Assembly (NCBI GenBank): GCA_900618795.1
Contig: UYJD01000010.1
Coordinates: 586,980-650,979 of the forward strand
Length of the DNA stretch: 64,000 nt
Source: Cyanodermella asteris
Taxonomy: Eukaryota > Ascomycota > Lecanoromycetes > Ostropales > Stictidaceae
Reading direction: 5' to 3'
Shown here: positions 26,156 to 37,916 of the stretch, piece after piece
How positions within the stretch are numbered: the first letter of the stretch is position 1
Layout: every line of letters begins with the position of its first letter
Made by a program: the position numbers and the translations under genes
The notes under the pieces: model-generated
Databases searched by the model: none
What the model saw: the letters and a program-made list of their open reading frames with translations, nothing else
Told to the model about the DNA's origin: nothing

Positions 26156-28239
26156 CTATCTGTAGAAATTGCTTGGATCGCTGCCTCCTCCTGTTTGAGC
26201 GGAACCCGCCGGCGGATGGTACGCCTGGTACTGTGCCTGTCCGGGATACGCTCCACCTCCCGCTTGGGGTGCCGGTGGGCCGGCGGGAGGCGCTCCTACG
26301 CTCTGATAGGGCGGGTATGTGCTGTTTGAAGGACTTGAAGGCTTGTTTGGAGGCGCATGATTGGGTTGAGGGGGTGCCCCGTATTGTGGCTGTGGGTAGG
26401 GGGCGTCCGGCTTGCCGGAATGGGCACCTTGATGGGGATTCAAAGGAGCAACGGGCGAAAGTGGTGATTCGGGAGGATATGCTCCTGGGTAGCTGCCCTG
26501 ACCTGGCTGTTGACTTGTTTGAGCTCCGGGGTACGATCCTTGTCCTTGAGGCGGCGGCTGCTGGCCGTATGGCTGATATTGCTGTTGACCTGGAGCTTGA
26601 CCAGGATATCCGCCCCCAGGGCGGACTTCTGTTGGACTCTGTTGGTATCCCGATGTGCCGATTTCTTGTGGGTTGTCGTAAGTCGACTCGGGTCTTCTGT
26701 TGTACGTGTCGGGAGGAGCCGGATCTTGTCCCGGGCGTTGGGTAAGTGGCGCTGATGCTTGATTCGGCTGATTGTATGTCGTCTGAATTTGCCCAGGAGG
26801 AGGTGCATGACCCGCAACATAGAACGGCGAGGGACCGTTCCGGGGCGGCTGCTGCTGTTGTGATGGCTGCGGCGTCTGCGCTGCAGCTTGGCCTGGGGGA
26901 TAAAAGTTTGGCGGGTTGTTCGGAGCCTGTCCAGGGTATTGTCCGTAAGGCTGCTGTTGCTGGCCATAGTAAGGTGCTTGTCCGGGTCGACCATAGACAG
27001 GCTGCATCGACTGGTCCAGTAAAGTCTCGTATTCTTTCTTAGCCTTGATAAACTTCTCGTTCAACTGCGTAAAGTCGTCTTTTCGTTGCGAATATTTCCC
27101 GATCAGTTCGATGAGCTTTGGTCGAATGGCAAGTGTGCTGTGGTACAAGGTGGTGATTTCCTCATTATCTCTGGAGTTTCCACCATCCGGATTGGTACTC
27201 AATAAAGCAAGAAGCTTCTCGACGTTCTTGATCTCTCCGAATACCTCCGCTTCCATCTGTGCCTCGCGTTGGAGCTCCTCCGGTGTAGGATCCGCAAGTT
27301 TCTCGACATAGTTCAAAGGAAAGATACCGGTCTGACCACGGAGCGACCCTCTCCACCAATCGCGGTACACAGACTCGATCACAGCAATTACATCTCCCTT
27401 CTTGAACGGCAACTCGCCTGGCTCCGACGGCTGAAAATCAAACAGCGCTCGTACTCTGCTAACCGTCGCGGCTGTTGTGCCTGAGCTGGAAATGGGTTGT
27501 GTAGGCTGCTGCTGTTGCTGCTGGGTTTGTTGCTGTGCCGGTGCTGCTGCTCCGCTTGGTCCTGCAGACGTATTGCTTGAGGCTTGTGATGGTGCTGTTA
27601 CCGAATTTTCCTTGATACTCAATTGCAAAGCAAGAGCAAGCTCTTCCTCCTCCTTCCTCCGATCGGCATCCGTGATCTGCTGTTTGTGTGGCTTTGAAGG
27701 TGGTTGAAGGTTGGGGTTCGATTGTTTGAGCTTCGCGTAAGCCTCGGCCATGACACCAAGATCGTGATTTCCCTGGAACATCTTGGTCCATTCTTCCATG
27801 CGCTCGACAATGTTCGCCTTGACCTGGTGATGTGTGTTTCTGTCTCCCGCCAGCCGTAATAGTGCTTCTGTAAAGGCCCTTGAGGCCAGCTCCCTGTGTA
27901 CCTCAGCCCCGCAGTTTTGCGCCAACGAGTTTGCCAGCTCCAGTGAATAAAGTTGGACGTTGGCGTTCCTGTGTGCGAGTCTCTTGATCAATGCCTGCAC
28001 AACATCCTTGGGGGCTGTGGGCGATTCGCCTGCTCGATCGCAAACATCCTAAGCCTGGTAAGCTTTTGCCAAGTACAAAAGGTACAGGGTCGAGCTTACG
28101 AGCATGAACTCCCAGTTGACCGATGTCAGATTCTCGTCCGTCGCCTTAGCTGTCTCTGGTTAACTATATTCGCAAGCGATCAGGCAATTCCGTGCTCACC
28201 GACGACCTCGTCGAACGCATTCCGCTGGGTGGCGAACAT
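26156..28239 (-). CDS. HSE1: HSE1, ESCRT-0 subunit (STAM homologue)
   Basis: Three exons on the minus strand (28200-28239, 28100-28149, 26156-28048) encode 660 residues. The two 5' introns are about 50 bases each and the start, MFATQRNAFDEVV, matches the family. Hse1 pairs with Vps27 to form ESCRT-0, which gathers ubiquitinated cargo on endosomes for sorting into multivesicular bodies. An N-terminal VHS domain (about 5-145) is followed by a ubiquitin-interacting motif (EEEELALALQLSIKEN, about 163-180) and an SH3 domain (about 226-283: ALFDFQPSEPGELPFKKGD and WWRGSL). A helical GAT-like region binds Vps27 in the family. The last 250 residues are Pro/Gln/Tyr/Gly-rich low complexity, as in other filamentous fungi. 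Neighbouring CCT5 is on the same strand, with an unrelated function. Confidence 0.95.
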
Positions 28240-28716
28240 GTCGGGATAGTGGTTGATTTGATGTCACTCAGTCGCAGGGTAAGGACGAACTGGGGATAAT
28301 TGTTGTTTGAGAGACAGGGAAATCAGCAGTGCGTGAGGGGGTATCGTTAGTGTTAAGCTACAAGCTCCCAGCGCTGCGGCCTGGCTCTACACTGCGGACG
28401 AGCCGCGCGATGACCTTAAGTATCCCGCAGTTTCGTCATGAAAGCCACACCTCACGTGGCTGAGCTGGGGCTGAGGCTGGATCTCCGAGCTACCTGAGGT
28501 ACTACTACGCCTATAGATACTGCTCATTCTTAGCTCATGGCCAGTATCGCACCAGGCTTCAAGCATCACAGCTCACAACACAATCTACCAGTGGCTCTTT
28601 CCGAAATGTGTGCATCGTGAAACGAGCCTGAGTTGGCAGAAGGCAGGATGAGAGTAATATGACTGAATATGATTAGATGCATTGAAGCACTTTTTGTCAT
28701 TCTATTCATTTATCAT
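28240..28716. other. Intergenic region between HSE1 and CCT5
   Basis: This 477-base gap holds the HSE1 promoter and the CCT5 3' end, both minus strand. Nothing else was recognised. Confidence 0.7.
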
Positions 28717-30421
28717 CTAGAACTCATTCTCATCACTGCCGGCAATGATGACATTGTTGATCTTCAGAACCATCCTGCAAAGCTGCGTAGCCAGTAGTAA
28801 TTGCGAGCGCTTGCTGATGAGCGGATCAATAACAAAGTGCTCCTTCATGTCGTTGCTTCCGGTCTGCATGCAGTCGACGCCCAGTCTCGAGTTGCCTTCG
28901 GTGACTTGTCGCGACTTGATGCTGGCGAGAGCCTCGATCGGACTTAGACCAGAGTTCTCAGCTAGTGCCATGGGCACGCTGTCGAGTGCGTCTGCAAAAG
29001 CTCGCATGGCGTACTGCTGGAGGCCCGGCTCTTGGTCTGCGGCTTTGTCGACGGCTAGCGAGCATGCAATCTCTGCTGCACCACCACCGTAGACGACGCG
29101 ATTATCCCGGACGAGATTGCGGACGACGCAGAGGGCATCGTGGAGGGAGCGCTTGGCTTCGTCGATGATCATCTTGTTGCTTCCGCGGACAAAGACTGTG
29201 ACTGCTCGCGTGTTCGCGCACTCCTCAATGACCAGCATCTTTTCTCTTGTCGTGCCAAAAGTCATCTCACGGACAACGCCTGCATGGCCCAGCTTTGCTT
29301 CACTGAGGTCCTCAAATCGTGGTACAATTCGTCCGTTTGTTGCAATGGCGATCAGCTCAATCTCGGGACCACCCACCCATCGTACTGCGGGCAGCTTGTT
29401 CTGAAGTAGGAGATGGTTGGCCTCGTCGTCGAAGCCCCACTGGCAGATGACCAAGTTCGCACCGGAGTCCTTGAGCTGGTCAATCATCTCCTGGAACTTC
29501 TCACGCTCATAGTTCTGCAACTTTTTGAACTCCTCCACTGTCGTGATATCAAGCTTGTGCTTTGTCTTGGGCTTTGGCGGCTCAAACGCGCAGGTCAAGA
29601 TCGCGAGCTTCGCATCTCTGACTTCATCCGGCATCTGGGGGTGGGAAAAGTCCTTGTCGACAATGACACCCTTGACAAGCAGTGAATCTTCCAACGAGCC
29701 TCCAACCTTGCCATCTACCTTGATCAGATCGAAGTCGACGTCTTTCCGGTCTAGATCCGCTACGCTCAAGACTGCGTCCACCGCGATCTTGGAAAATTGG
29801 TCATGTGCCTTGCTGACGATCTTGCTTCCAAGGGACGTCTTTGCGACCTTGTGAAGATTCTCGGTGTTGTCTTTGGAAAATTCCATCGTATCCGCAATCT
29901 TGTCCAATTCCGCAATGGCAATCTCGCATGCCTGATCGTAGCCGTCCGCTATTCTGATTGGGTGGATTCCCTTGTCTATGAGATCGGAAGCCTTCTCCAA
30001 CAGAGCGCCCGCCAGGACCACTACACCTGTTGTACCATCCCCAATCTCATCGTCTTGTGACCGCGAAAGCTCCACGAGTAGCTTGGCAACGTGGTTGGTA
30101 ATCTCCATCTGTGATAGGATCGTAGCACCATCATTTGTGACTGTAATGTCGCCGTCGGGAGAAATCAGGATCTTGTCGAGACCTCGCGGTCCCAGCGATG
30201 TTCGAACGATTTTGGAAACTGTACGCGCGGAGATGATGTTTGCCTTGACGGCGTCGGTACCATGGAGACGCTTCTTCTTCTGCTGATCACGGACAACGAT
30301 GAAAGGTCTGCCAGATTCGTCCTTGACCATCTGAGCATTGCTCATGTCGAGTTCTAGGTGGTTCGTTAGTGCGGCTCTCGAGATTGAATTTCAGGTACAA
30401 CAGGCACTCACGCATAGCCAT
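28717..30421 (-). CDS. CCT5: CCT5, epsilon subunit of the cytosolic chaperonin TRiC/CCT
   Basis: Two exons (30412-30421 and 28717-30353) encode 548 residues, the normal length for the subunit. The first exon is only 10 bases (ATG GCT ATG C), joined across a 58-base intron to give MAMQLDMSNAQ. The large exon alone starts in frame at a later Met, but the MAMQLDM start fits the family as I recall it. TRiC is the two-ring ATP-driven folding machine for actin, tubulin and other proteins. Group II chaperonin motifs are visible: [10 protein letters not shown] (about 55-64), NDGATIL (about 77-83), the nucleotide-binding GDGTTG (about 108-113) and the late VVYGGGAAE. No sign of decay. Confidence 0.97.
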
Positions 30422-30732
30422 GGTGGGTGCGGCCTGCTCTGCAGGTTAGGAACTCGGACTGCGGAGTGCAACGCTGGCTTATGACAAACTCTCTGCTTCT
30501 TCCACAGTATCTGATAAGCTTATCGAGGTAGACTGGGCAAGCTGTGGGGCTGCGTGCTGTGGGCGAGCTTCTCAAAATTCTTGGAGCACTGGAGCTCACA
30601 GGGCGGGCCGCCCGGAGTTAGCACATCCCGCTCCGAAAAGTCAACACACGAGGCGGGAGGAATGAAGTCGCCGCTGGTGTTCCGTTTGACATTAGCTAGA
30701 CCCATAGCTAGATATCTCGCCAATTGCCACTA
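30422..30732. other. CCT5 promoter region
   Basis: 311 bases upstream of CCT5 with no other gene. It runs directly into the dodecamer array. Several CTAG-containing words near 30695-30720 may be degraded extra copies of that array. Confidence 0.6.
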
Positions 30733-30900
30733 AAGTTCTTGGCTAAACACCTAGTCAAGTGTCTAGAAACATGACTAGCCAGTCACCTTGCTAAGAACCT
30801 GGCGAAGTGCCTAGATGAGTATATGGCTGACTACCGAGCTGACTACCTAGCCAAGTACCCAGCGAAGTTCCTAGCTAAGTACCCGGCTAAGTATCTACTT
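30733..30900 (+). repeat. Array of 14 phased 12-base repeats
   Basis: Exactly 168 bases divide into 14 consecutive 12-base units with no insertion or deletion. The consensus is AAGTACCTAGCT. Copies differ from each other by several substitutions, yet the register never slips. Read in phase each unit encodes roughly Lys-Tyr-Leu-Ala. The frame has one stop in copy 4, then stays open through the rest of the array and on to 31269. Later copies (9-14) are closer to consensus than the earlier ones. Related TAGG/TACC words occur at 9538-9551 and 37917-37941. Confidence 0.85.
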
Positions 30901-31269
30901 AAAAGGACGACGACAGGAACTTCTTCTCATCCGCTTTGCAAGGCTGCGAAGCGACTCAATTTTCTGCCTCGGACTCCGACCACGTGCATTTCTTCGGACA
31001 TCAACGTGGAGGAACACTTAGACACGTCAACGGCTCTGGCGTTGACATTCGTATCTGAGGAACCGTATCGCAAATCCCATCAACTCACTAATTGGATCTA
31101 TGTATGTTTTGTGTCAGCCGGACTTCGAATTCTGCCAAAAGTTGGTGACACGAGCTTTGCGATAGGAACGAAGGCTTTTGCGGATCGCATCGGCGTATTC
31201 TTGATGTACGAGCCGGAGCGGTACGTTGGGGAGATCTGTGAGCATCACGAACGGCGTAGGTGTTATTAA
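30823..31269 (+). CDS. Doubtful open frame starting inside the dodecamer array
   Basis: An ATG within copy 8 of the array opens a 148-codon frame. The first 28 residues are Lys-Tyr-Leu-Ala-like repeats (DYLAKYPAKFLAKYPAKYLL) and the rest has no recognisable domain. It could be an orphan protein born from the repeat or a chance frame. I list it because the phased array makes chance less obvious than usual. Confidence 0.2.
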   Translation: MADYRADYLAKYPAKFLAKYPAKYLLKRTTTGTSSHPLCKAAKRLNFLPRTPTTCISSDINVEEHLDTSTALALTFVSEEPYRKSHQLTNWIYVCFVSAGLRILPKVGDTSFAIGTKAFADRIGVFLMYEPERYVGEICEHHERRRCY

Positions 31270-31899
31270 AAGGATGCCGATCGATCTTGAGGCGAAGCGA
31301 CGAGATCCCTTTCTTCATCACTGATGCCAACTTCTCCTACATACTCTTGGTCTCAACGGCCGCCACTACTGGATTCAGCGTTTGGATTCATGCGCCTCGT
31401 GTCAAATTGCCTGCTTCCCAGTAAGGTCACGAAACAGGGATTCTCAAAATGAAGTTGTTACGGTTCGAAACCGCCGACTTATGCGCTGGCTGATGCATGT
31501 GCGACGTCCAACTACGATCGTGGTGGAAGCAATAAGATTCAACCCCATCACGAAATGCCAGCACAAGTGCAGACAGGAAAACAGCCTTCGATAGCTCTGT
31601 CGGGGTTGACTATATATTGGAAATTAAGAACATCGGTCCTTCGTATCTTCGACCCCACTTCCATGGTACCTGCGAAAGCACGATCCAACTGACCAGGCTC
31701 ATGCGGAGAGTCTGGACTCAGTCAAATTCAGAGCTGCAATCTATACAAGCAGCTCTAATTCCTGTGACGAAACCTACTGAGGAAACATCATGGCTTACCA
31801 TGACCCAACGAATAGTTCGACGTCCTATTTAATGGGTCGCTCTGTAGCAATCCAGTTAAAGACCATCGCAACTCGAGTTCCTTCCACAAAAAGCACAAC
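30901..31899. other. Intergenic region, no further gene seen
   Basis: Apart from the open frame that exits the repeat array, this kilobase holds only short frames without motifs. The last 100 bases before 31900 are the presumed former promoter of the decayed galactose-oxidase-like gene. Confidence 0.5.
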
Positions 31900-33456
31900 A
31901 TGAAGCGAGAGACTGGCACTCTTTTCTTCACCTCCCTTCCCTCGCTCCGGCGGCAAATCCCGGATCATGGGCTGAGACCGGCGAGCTACCAGTCATTCCA
32001 GTCGCAGGAACGATGCTGCCGGAAAACGATAATCTGCTTATGGAGTCAACTGGCTCTCCTATTCAGTACGGACTTGGGCAATGGGGCATGAATTTCTCTA
32101 CACAATACACCCGTCGGCGCAGGTAATGTGTCAGAACACTGCAGGTTTCGAATTCCGACCACGACATGTTCCGTCCCAGGATCAGTGCAGGCTTCGACGG
32201 ACAGGTCGTCGTGTCCGGTGGGTCTTCGTCGAACAGAACCAGCATTCACAAGCTCGGTGAGGACGCCAACACGTTCATTCCAGGCCCGGCCCTGAACATT
32301 CCGCATGGCTATGGGGGATCTGCGACGCTCCAGCAATAGGAATCGCGAGCTCTACGATTTCAACACAAACAAGTGGACTTAATTCTTGGATTTCCGGCAG
32401 AGCCGATGCAGATAGTGACAGAGAAGGTGAATACCGATCAGACAACCATGGATGACTCTTTGCCTGGAAAGACGCCTCTATCCTCCAAGCTGGGCCGAGT
32501 ATGAGTACGCAATGGTTCTACCAGACGACCGAGAATGGAAATGGCAATTATGCGAGCGCCGGGGCTCGAGACCAGACGGATGCGATGGCCGGCATTGCTG
32601 TGATGTACGATGCCCTTGCCGGGAGAGTGGTCACGGCTGGAGGTGCTCCATCATACAACGCCACTCGGGCAGTCAACAACGCCAATCTCTTGACATTGGA
32701 AGATGCGAGTGGACACGTCGCGGTGCAGCCACTGTCCGTGATGCATTACTCACGAGAATTCGCAAACAGCGTAGCGCTCCCGGACGGCAAAGTTCTCGTT
32801 ATCGGTAAGATATCCCCCGGCCTTTTGTAAAGGAGCCTTGACGATAGAAGCTAACTTTACTCATAGGGGTTCAGTCCTTCGGCAGCATCTTCACAGATCA
32901 CAATGAAACCACTATCCCCGAGATCTGGGATCCCGAAAGGCCACCAATTCACGCTGCTAGCAGACCAACCCACGCTCCGATGCCATCACTCGACCGCCCT
33001 TCTCCTAAAGAACTGAACAATCTTCGGCAGCGGCGGCGGCGGTTTCTGCAGAAGCACCTGCATCGACCCATCCTTTAACCACCTCGGCGCCCAAATCTTG
33101 ACACCGCCCTACCTCCTCGAATCCGACGGCAGAACGCTCGCGACCCGGCCGAAGAATACGTCCGTCAATGCAAGCGCCGTGGCTCTTGGGGATGGTCTCA
33201 TTGTGAATTTAGATCGCACGGGCCCTGCTGGGACCAAATCTGCGTTGATGCGGACTGGCACGGTGACGCATACGCCCATGCGGATCTGAGACGGGTTCCG
33301 TTGATGGCGCTGTCGCAGGAGGATACTGTATTCGCTTTCAAGGTGCCCACTGACCCGGGAGTGGTGCTGTCGGGATTCTGTTACTTGATCGCTTTGCGGG
33401 AGGGAGTCGCGAGCGTGGCGCAGACAATCAAGATCCTTCCACAATCTGGGAACTAG
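31900..33456 (+). pseudogene. Decayed galactose-oxidase-like (AA5-type copper radical oxidase) gene
   Basis: Pieces in different frames line up in order with secreted fungal galactose/glyoxal oxidase-like proteins. They are an N-terminal GSWAETGELPVIPVAGTML (about 31955), a kelch-type DMFRPRISAGFDGQVVVSGG (about 32162), MAGIAVMYDALAGRVVTAGG (about 32583), EFANSVALPDGKVLVIG, then PPYLLESDGRTLATRP (about 33104) and a C-terminal end at 33456. At least four frame changes or stops separate them. One intron (about 32804-32867) keeps good GT and AG signals. Living relatives oxidise primary alcohols or aldehydes and release hydrogen peroxide outside the cell. The clear residual similarity suggests fairly recent loss. 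A badly assembled live gene is the alternative, but the number of breaks argues against it. Confidence 0.85.
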
Positions 33457-33568
33457 ACGCGCGATCGCGTGCGGGACTTGGCTATCATCACTCGGGATAG
33501 AAGCTCCTAGACAAGTGTGAGAATATCTTGTTCATCAGAGGCCGTCGAACACATTACATCGAGAGGAT

Positions 33569-35244
33569 TCATTTTGTCAATGTGCTACCAAGACTCCTCT
33601 TCATCATGCCGCAAAAGCTCTCGAACAGCACGCCATCAAATCCATATATCCACCGTATCTCTAGCGCGACTCCCTCTTCCTTGCCCTGCCTGACACTGAT
33701 CCTGAACCCCAGCGCAGGCTCCGTATCGTCACCATCTTCCTCCATCTGATCCCGCGTACTCTCCATCTTCCGCTTCCGCCGCGCATTTCTGTTCCATACA
33801 TTCCCTTTTGCAAACCCAACTCCGATCCCAGAGTCTCTCTTCCACTGCCACCTCAAATCCAGCTCACCCACCACCTCATCAACCCTCGTCCCGATCCGAA
33901 CACCATCCCTCCTCTTCCCTCCCCAGTCCATCCCATCAACCACAACCATCACCTCGCCCACAGGCGGCGCCACACCCCGTCCAAGCACCCCCAACGCCCC
34001 ATGCCCCAACCCCCTCGCAATTTTCTCCCCGGGCCTCCACCCTTCCCAACTCCACGCAACAGCCCACCTCCTCGTCCTGGCTCCCTGGACAAACTCCCCA
34101 ACACACCAATTCGTGCACCCCTTTTTCTTCAGCTTCCCCACCACCTCGCCCACGCTCCCCATTTTCCCCAACATGCTACTGAACCACCGAACCCGTGTCC
34201 TGGTACCTCGCGCAGCAGACTCCTCCGCCATCCGACTCACAAACGCCACCTCGCCCCCCGCCACGCACATTTCGATTTCCGCGCCCGTGCAGGCCGAGAA
34301 CGGCGGCCGGGACTTGGCTTCCGCGGAAGCGAGGAGGTCGGCTCTGGGAGCGTAGAAGGGGGGGTTGCACATTGTGAAATCCACCCTCTCGATGCCGTGC
34401 TCGTCCAGGACGTCGATTGGTATCAAGCCGTCTTCGACGCTTCGCGGCACGACCGTGACCCTCTCCCGGAGACCGTTGTCGAGTACATTCTGCGCTGCGT
34501 ACTCGAGGTTCGTGGGGTCGATGTCGGTGGCCAGGAAGGACCAGGAGGGGCGGCTGGTGACGCCGAGGAGCGGGTAGATTGCGGAGGCGCCGGTGCCGAT
34601 GTCGATTCCGTGGACGCGATCGTTGGGATCGGGGTCGGAGCCGGGCGGGGAGAAGTAACTGGCAGGATTGGTGGGGGTTTGGTCGAGGAGGTCTTGGAGC
34701 CAGAGGATGTAGTTCAGGCGGTTTGGGACCGGAGGGCAGAGACGATCCGGAGGCAGGGCGAGGGTTAGGTTGAAGTCTCGTTTCAAGAGGGAGAGGGTGA
34801 GTTGTCTGCGGTATTATCAGTCGTCTGTAGTTGAGGGTCGGAGCAGTATAGAGAAAGCTTCGTGACCTTCAATTGCAAGAGTTTCTAGATAAAATAGTGT
34901 AGCCGCGGAAAAGTGTGGGAGAAGTGGCACTGGAACAAAACAGGACGCTTTTCCACGAAACTGTAAGATTCACGGGAGATTTTACCGCCTGAAATCGAAA
35001 GCAAAGCTCAGAAAGTTGGACAAGAAAGGCCGACAATGCGTCACTTACTTTACCGCAGCCGGATCTCCAAAATTGACCTGTCCATTGACCCTCAAACTAT
35101 ACGAATGATCAGATTAGCGACAAGGCCTCGCTCATCTCCCAGGCTTCGATAATCACGATCTTACAATTTGCTAAAGTCCTTGTCCTGCAAAGCCAATTGC
35201 GAAAAATCCACATCCTTCCTATACGGGTTCCGCGGCGTATTCAT
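33569..35244 (-). CDS. METTL16/RlmF-type adenine-N6 RNA methyltransferase
   Basis: Three exons (35165-35244, 35049-35096, 33569-34805) encode 454 residues; the second intron is 243 bases. The N-terminus reads MNTPRNPYRKDVDFSQLA, then FLRVNGQVNFGDPAAVKQLT, typical of the family. The methyltransferase core has an SAM-binding loop (HGIDIGTGASAIYPLLG), the ATDIDPTNLEYAAQN strand-helix, and the catalytic NPPFY motif (CNPPFYAPRADL) that marks N6-adenine enzymes. Human METTL16 and fission yeast Mtl16 methylate U6 snRNA; bacterial RlmF methylates 23S rRNA. A nuclear U6 role here is inferred from those relatives. Budding yeast lacks the gene. The C-terminal half is less conserved. Confidence 0.9.
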
Positions 35245-36204
35245 GACCGGTTACTTCACCGCCAGTAATGTAAACGACCATGTGAAACTGGATTGTACGC
35301 CAGAACGTGAATGCTCCACAATAAGCAGGAAAACAAATATGAAGTCGTAGTTAATCTCGAAGGCTTGCAGTTGGAGCTGATCACCAATGTGGAGGTTGCG
35401 TGGGAATTTGATGCTCAAAGTCGGTAGATGATGGGTTGGCGATGAATGTGGAGACGCCGTGGCTCGGATCATGACAGGTCAGGTCAGATCAGGTCATGGA
35501 GGGATCTGGCGGGAGCAAGCGAGACGACGGCCCTGCAGATCATCTCGGATCGTTTAATTGGGTTCCTGGTACCTGAGACATGACGACAGTCTCAAGTTGG
35601 ACGTGAAAGCTACTGATAACAAGTCTGGTTGGCGGGTTCATTGTTACGTACTACAAAACTGACCTCTGATCAGTTCTGTGGCTCACCTCTGGATAGTTTT
35701 TTGCAATCACAGGCCGAGCGGAGCAGGCGAAAGTGACAGAAACCCCTACGACTATACTTGAACAGACCCGCAGAATGCAGAACAGTTCATCCTTCACTGC
35801 TTCATCTATCATACGACCCGTTGCCTCATGGATGCAATCCCCGTAGCCGTCCTCACAGCCACCACGACGAAGTTTCTTGGAATCTGCCACTCAAGTCGAA
35901 TAATGCTCATATTCTACTGGTGTTGCCCGTTGCCCGTTGCCCTCCCCATCGATTCCATTCCCTCGTATTTCCACGCTTATGCAAACACACTCAAAGCAAC
36001 TGCCCTCATATCCAATCGAGTCATCAAACGCGTAGGGAAGAAGCGAAACCCTCGATCGATACGGGACTCGAACAATGATGACCATGATGATCATGAACTG
36101 GAGGACTGATGATTGAAGCGGTCGGGTTTTCTGCAAGAGATATCTGTTGTGTCAGGTCATCACATTGTGGGTGTTGCCCATGCCGCTTGTTCTGCTTGTT
36201 CTTC
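35245..36204. other. Intergenic region, no gene seen
   Basis: This 960-base gap lies between the METTL16-like start and the HOG1 3' end, both minus strand. Only short frames without motifs occur. Confidence 0.6.
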
Positions 36205-37535
36205 CTATTGCGCGCCATTCACGGGCATGCCGCCCGCCGCTTGCTCCTCGGCCCCACTGGTGTCGACGTTGTGGTAGTCAAGAATCTCGCTGTACCTATT
36301 CGTAGGAAGGCGCTAAGTCAGCATGGCTCCCTCGGAATCGAAAACGTGGAAATCTTGAATGAGCTCTAACATCATTATCTTCCATGTGTCCACTGGCAGA
36401 TCAGCGTCGTTGAAACTCCAGTCAAATTTCTCCTCCGCTTCGGGCTCGTCGGTGGGGTCGTGGTAGGGTGCAAGGTATTCGTGGGCGAGTGCCTGACCGG
36501 CCTTGACGCGCTCTTTCGGGTTGAAGACGAGCATGCGCTCGAGCAAGTCGATGGCGCTGGGGTCTGCATTCGAGAAGCGATTGGCCAGAGGCTGACGTTC
36601 TCGCTTTGGCAAGCTTTGGACGAATCTCAATGTGTTCTCGCTAGCAATGGTCTGGATTACATCGTCGGGCGGGGTGCCTAGAAGTTCTGTGATGATGCTG
36701 AATTGGTTGACGTGGTCCTTGCCCGGAAACAAGGGTTTGCTCTCGAGCATCTCTGCAAAGATGCAGCCGGCGCTCCAAATGTCAACCTCAACGTCGTACT
36801 TTTGCCATGTCAGCATAATCTCGGGGGCTCTGTAGTATCGCGTTGAGACGTAGCCGGTCATCTGTGGGTCTTGGATACGTGCCAGACCAAAGTCACAGAT
36901 CTTGAGGTCACAGTTCTCGTTGACCAAGATGTTGGAAGGCTTCAAGTCGCGGTGGACAACGCCGGCGCTGTGTACGTATTTTAAGCCGCGCAGAATCTGG
37001 TAGAGGAAGTACTGGATGAACTGCTTCTCTAGCGGGCGGGACTGCAGGAGACGGTGGAGATCTGTGCCGAGCAGCTCGGTGACGAAGTATATATCCTCGA
37101 GCGGGGATATGAAGATGTCGCTGAGAGAGATGACCTGCGTTGTGATGTGAGCGTCGAACGAACTTGTACAAGCCATGCAGCAGACGCACATTTTCGTGTC
37201 GCAGATGTTTGAGCAGCTTCAGCTCACGGTATGTTCGCTTGGAGAGCACCGGTGTGCTGAAAGGCTTCATGATCTTCTTGACAGCGACGGGCTGGCCGGT
37301 CAACTGGTCCTTTGCGGAGCTGCGGGGCTAGTAAGCAGGAGCACTGCGAGCTAGGCAGACAGAGGGCGATTCTCACCAGACCAGACCGAAAGCACCCATG
37401 CCGACGGGCTGGAGGTCTGTGTACCTGTACAGAGGTCAGCCTGATGAATTGCAGCAGAGCAAGCATTTGACGGCAATACCTCGAGGTGATCTCGAAGGTG
37501 GTACCAAAGATCTGAGCGCGCACAAATTCGGCCAT
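36205..37535 (-). CDS. HOG1: HOG1, stress-activated MAP kinase
   Basis: Five exons (37480-37535, 37377-37424, 37190-37319, 36371-37134, 36205-36295) encode 362 residues, the normal length. Hog1 is the p38-type MAP kinase of the high-osmolarity pathway, phosphorylated by Pbs2 and moving to the nucleus under osmotic or oxidative stress. The Gly-rich loop is [10 protein letters not shown], the lysine motif [10 protein letters not shown] (about 45-54), the catalytic loop [10 protein letters not shown] (139-148), and the activation lip has T171-G172-Y173, the TGY diagnostic of Hog1/p38. The common-docking region has acidic residues ([16 protein letters not shown]). The last exon restores the conserved [11 protein letters not shown] tail; without that splice the frame would run on for another 18 codons and end in an unrelated tail. 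Confidence 0.97.
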
Positions 37536-37562
37536 TTTGGCAACTGTGGGAGATGGTGTTCA

Positions 37563-37860
37563 AGGTGAAGTTGCTTGTCGACGCGTTTTTGGTGGGATGT
37601 GGAGGAGATGATGGTGTGGCGTGCGGCAGCCGCAGAGAAAGGGCTCCGACTAGATGACTGTGTGTGTAATGTGTGGGTGCTGTGCTGCAGGAGGGTGAGA
37701 CCAAGTTGCTGTCCCAATCGATGGCACAGAGGATTGCAGCAGCCGGTACGTCGCCACCAGTAGCAGCACGGATGAGGTTGGAGGAGGAGGAGGAGGTGGT
37801 GGAGATGGTGGTGATGGTGAACGGAGGAGTTCAGGCCGAGGAGCAGCAGGGCAGAGTATA
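37563..37860 (-). promoter_or_regulatory. Pyrimidine-rich leader or core promoter of HOG1
   Basis: On the HOG1 coding strand this stretch is a run of CCTCCTCC, CACCACC and CATCACC words directly before the start codon, as in many ascomycete core promoters. Its limits are approximate. Confidence 0.4.
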
Positions 37861-37916
37861 AAGTGTCAAGCAGAGTAATGCACCAGGTCGAGGCAAGCAC
37901 ACTTGAGTAGGTCGAT

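Noticed and set aside
26173-26745. 190-codon plus-strand open frame opposite HSE1
   Set aside because: Antisense of the Pro/Gln-rich C-terminal tail of HSE1.
34001-34768. 255-codon plus-strand open frame opposite the METTL16-like gene
   Set aside because: Antisense shadow. The NPPFY methyltransferase on the minus strand is clearly the real gene.
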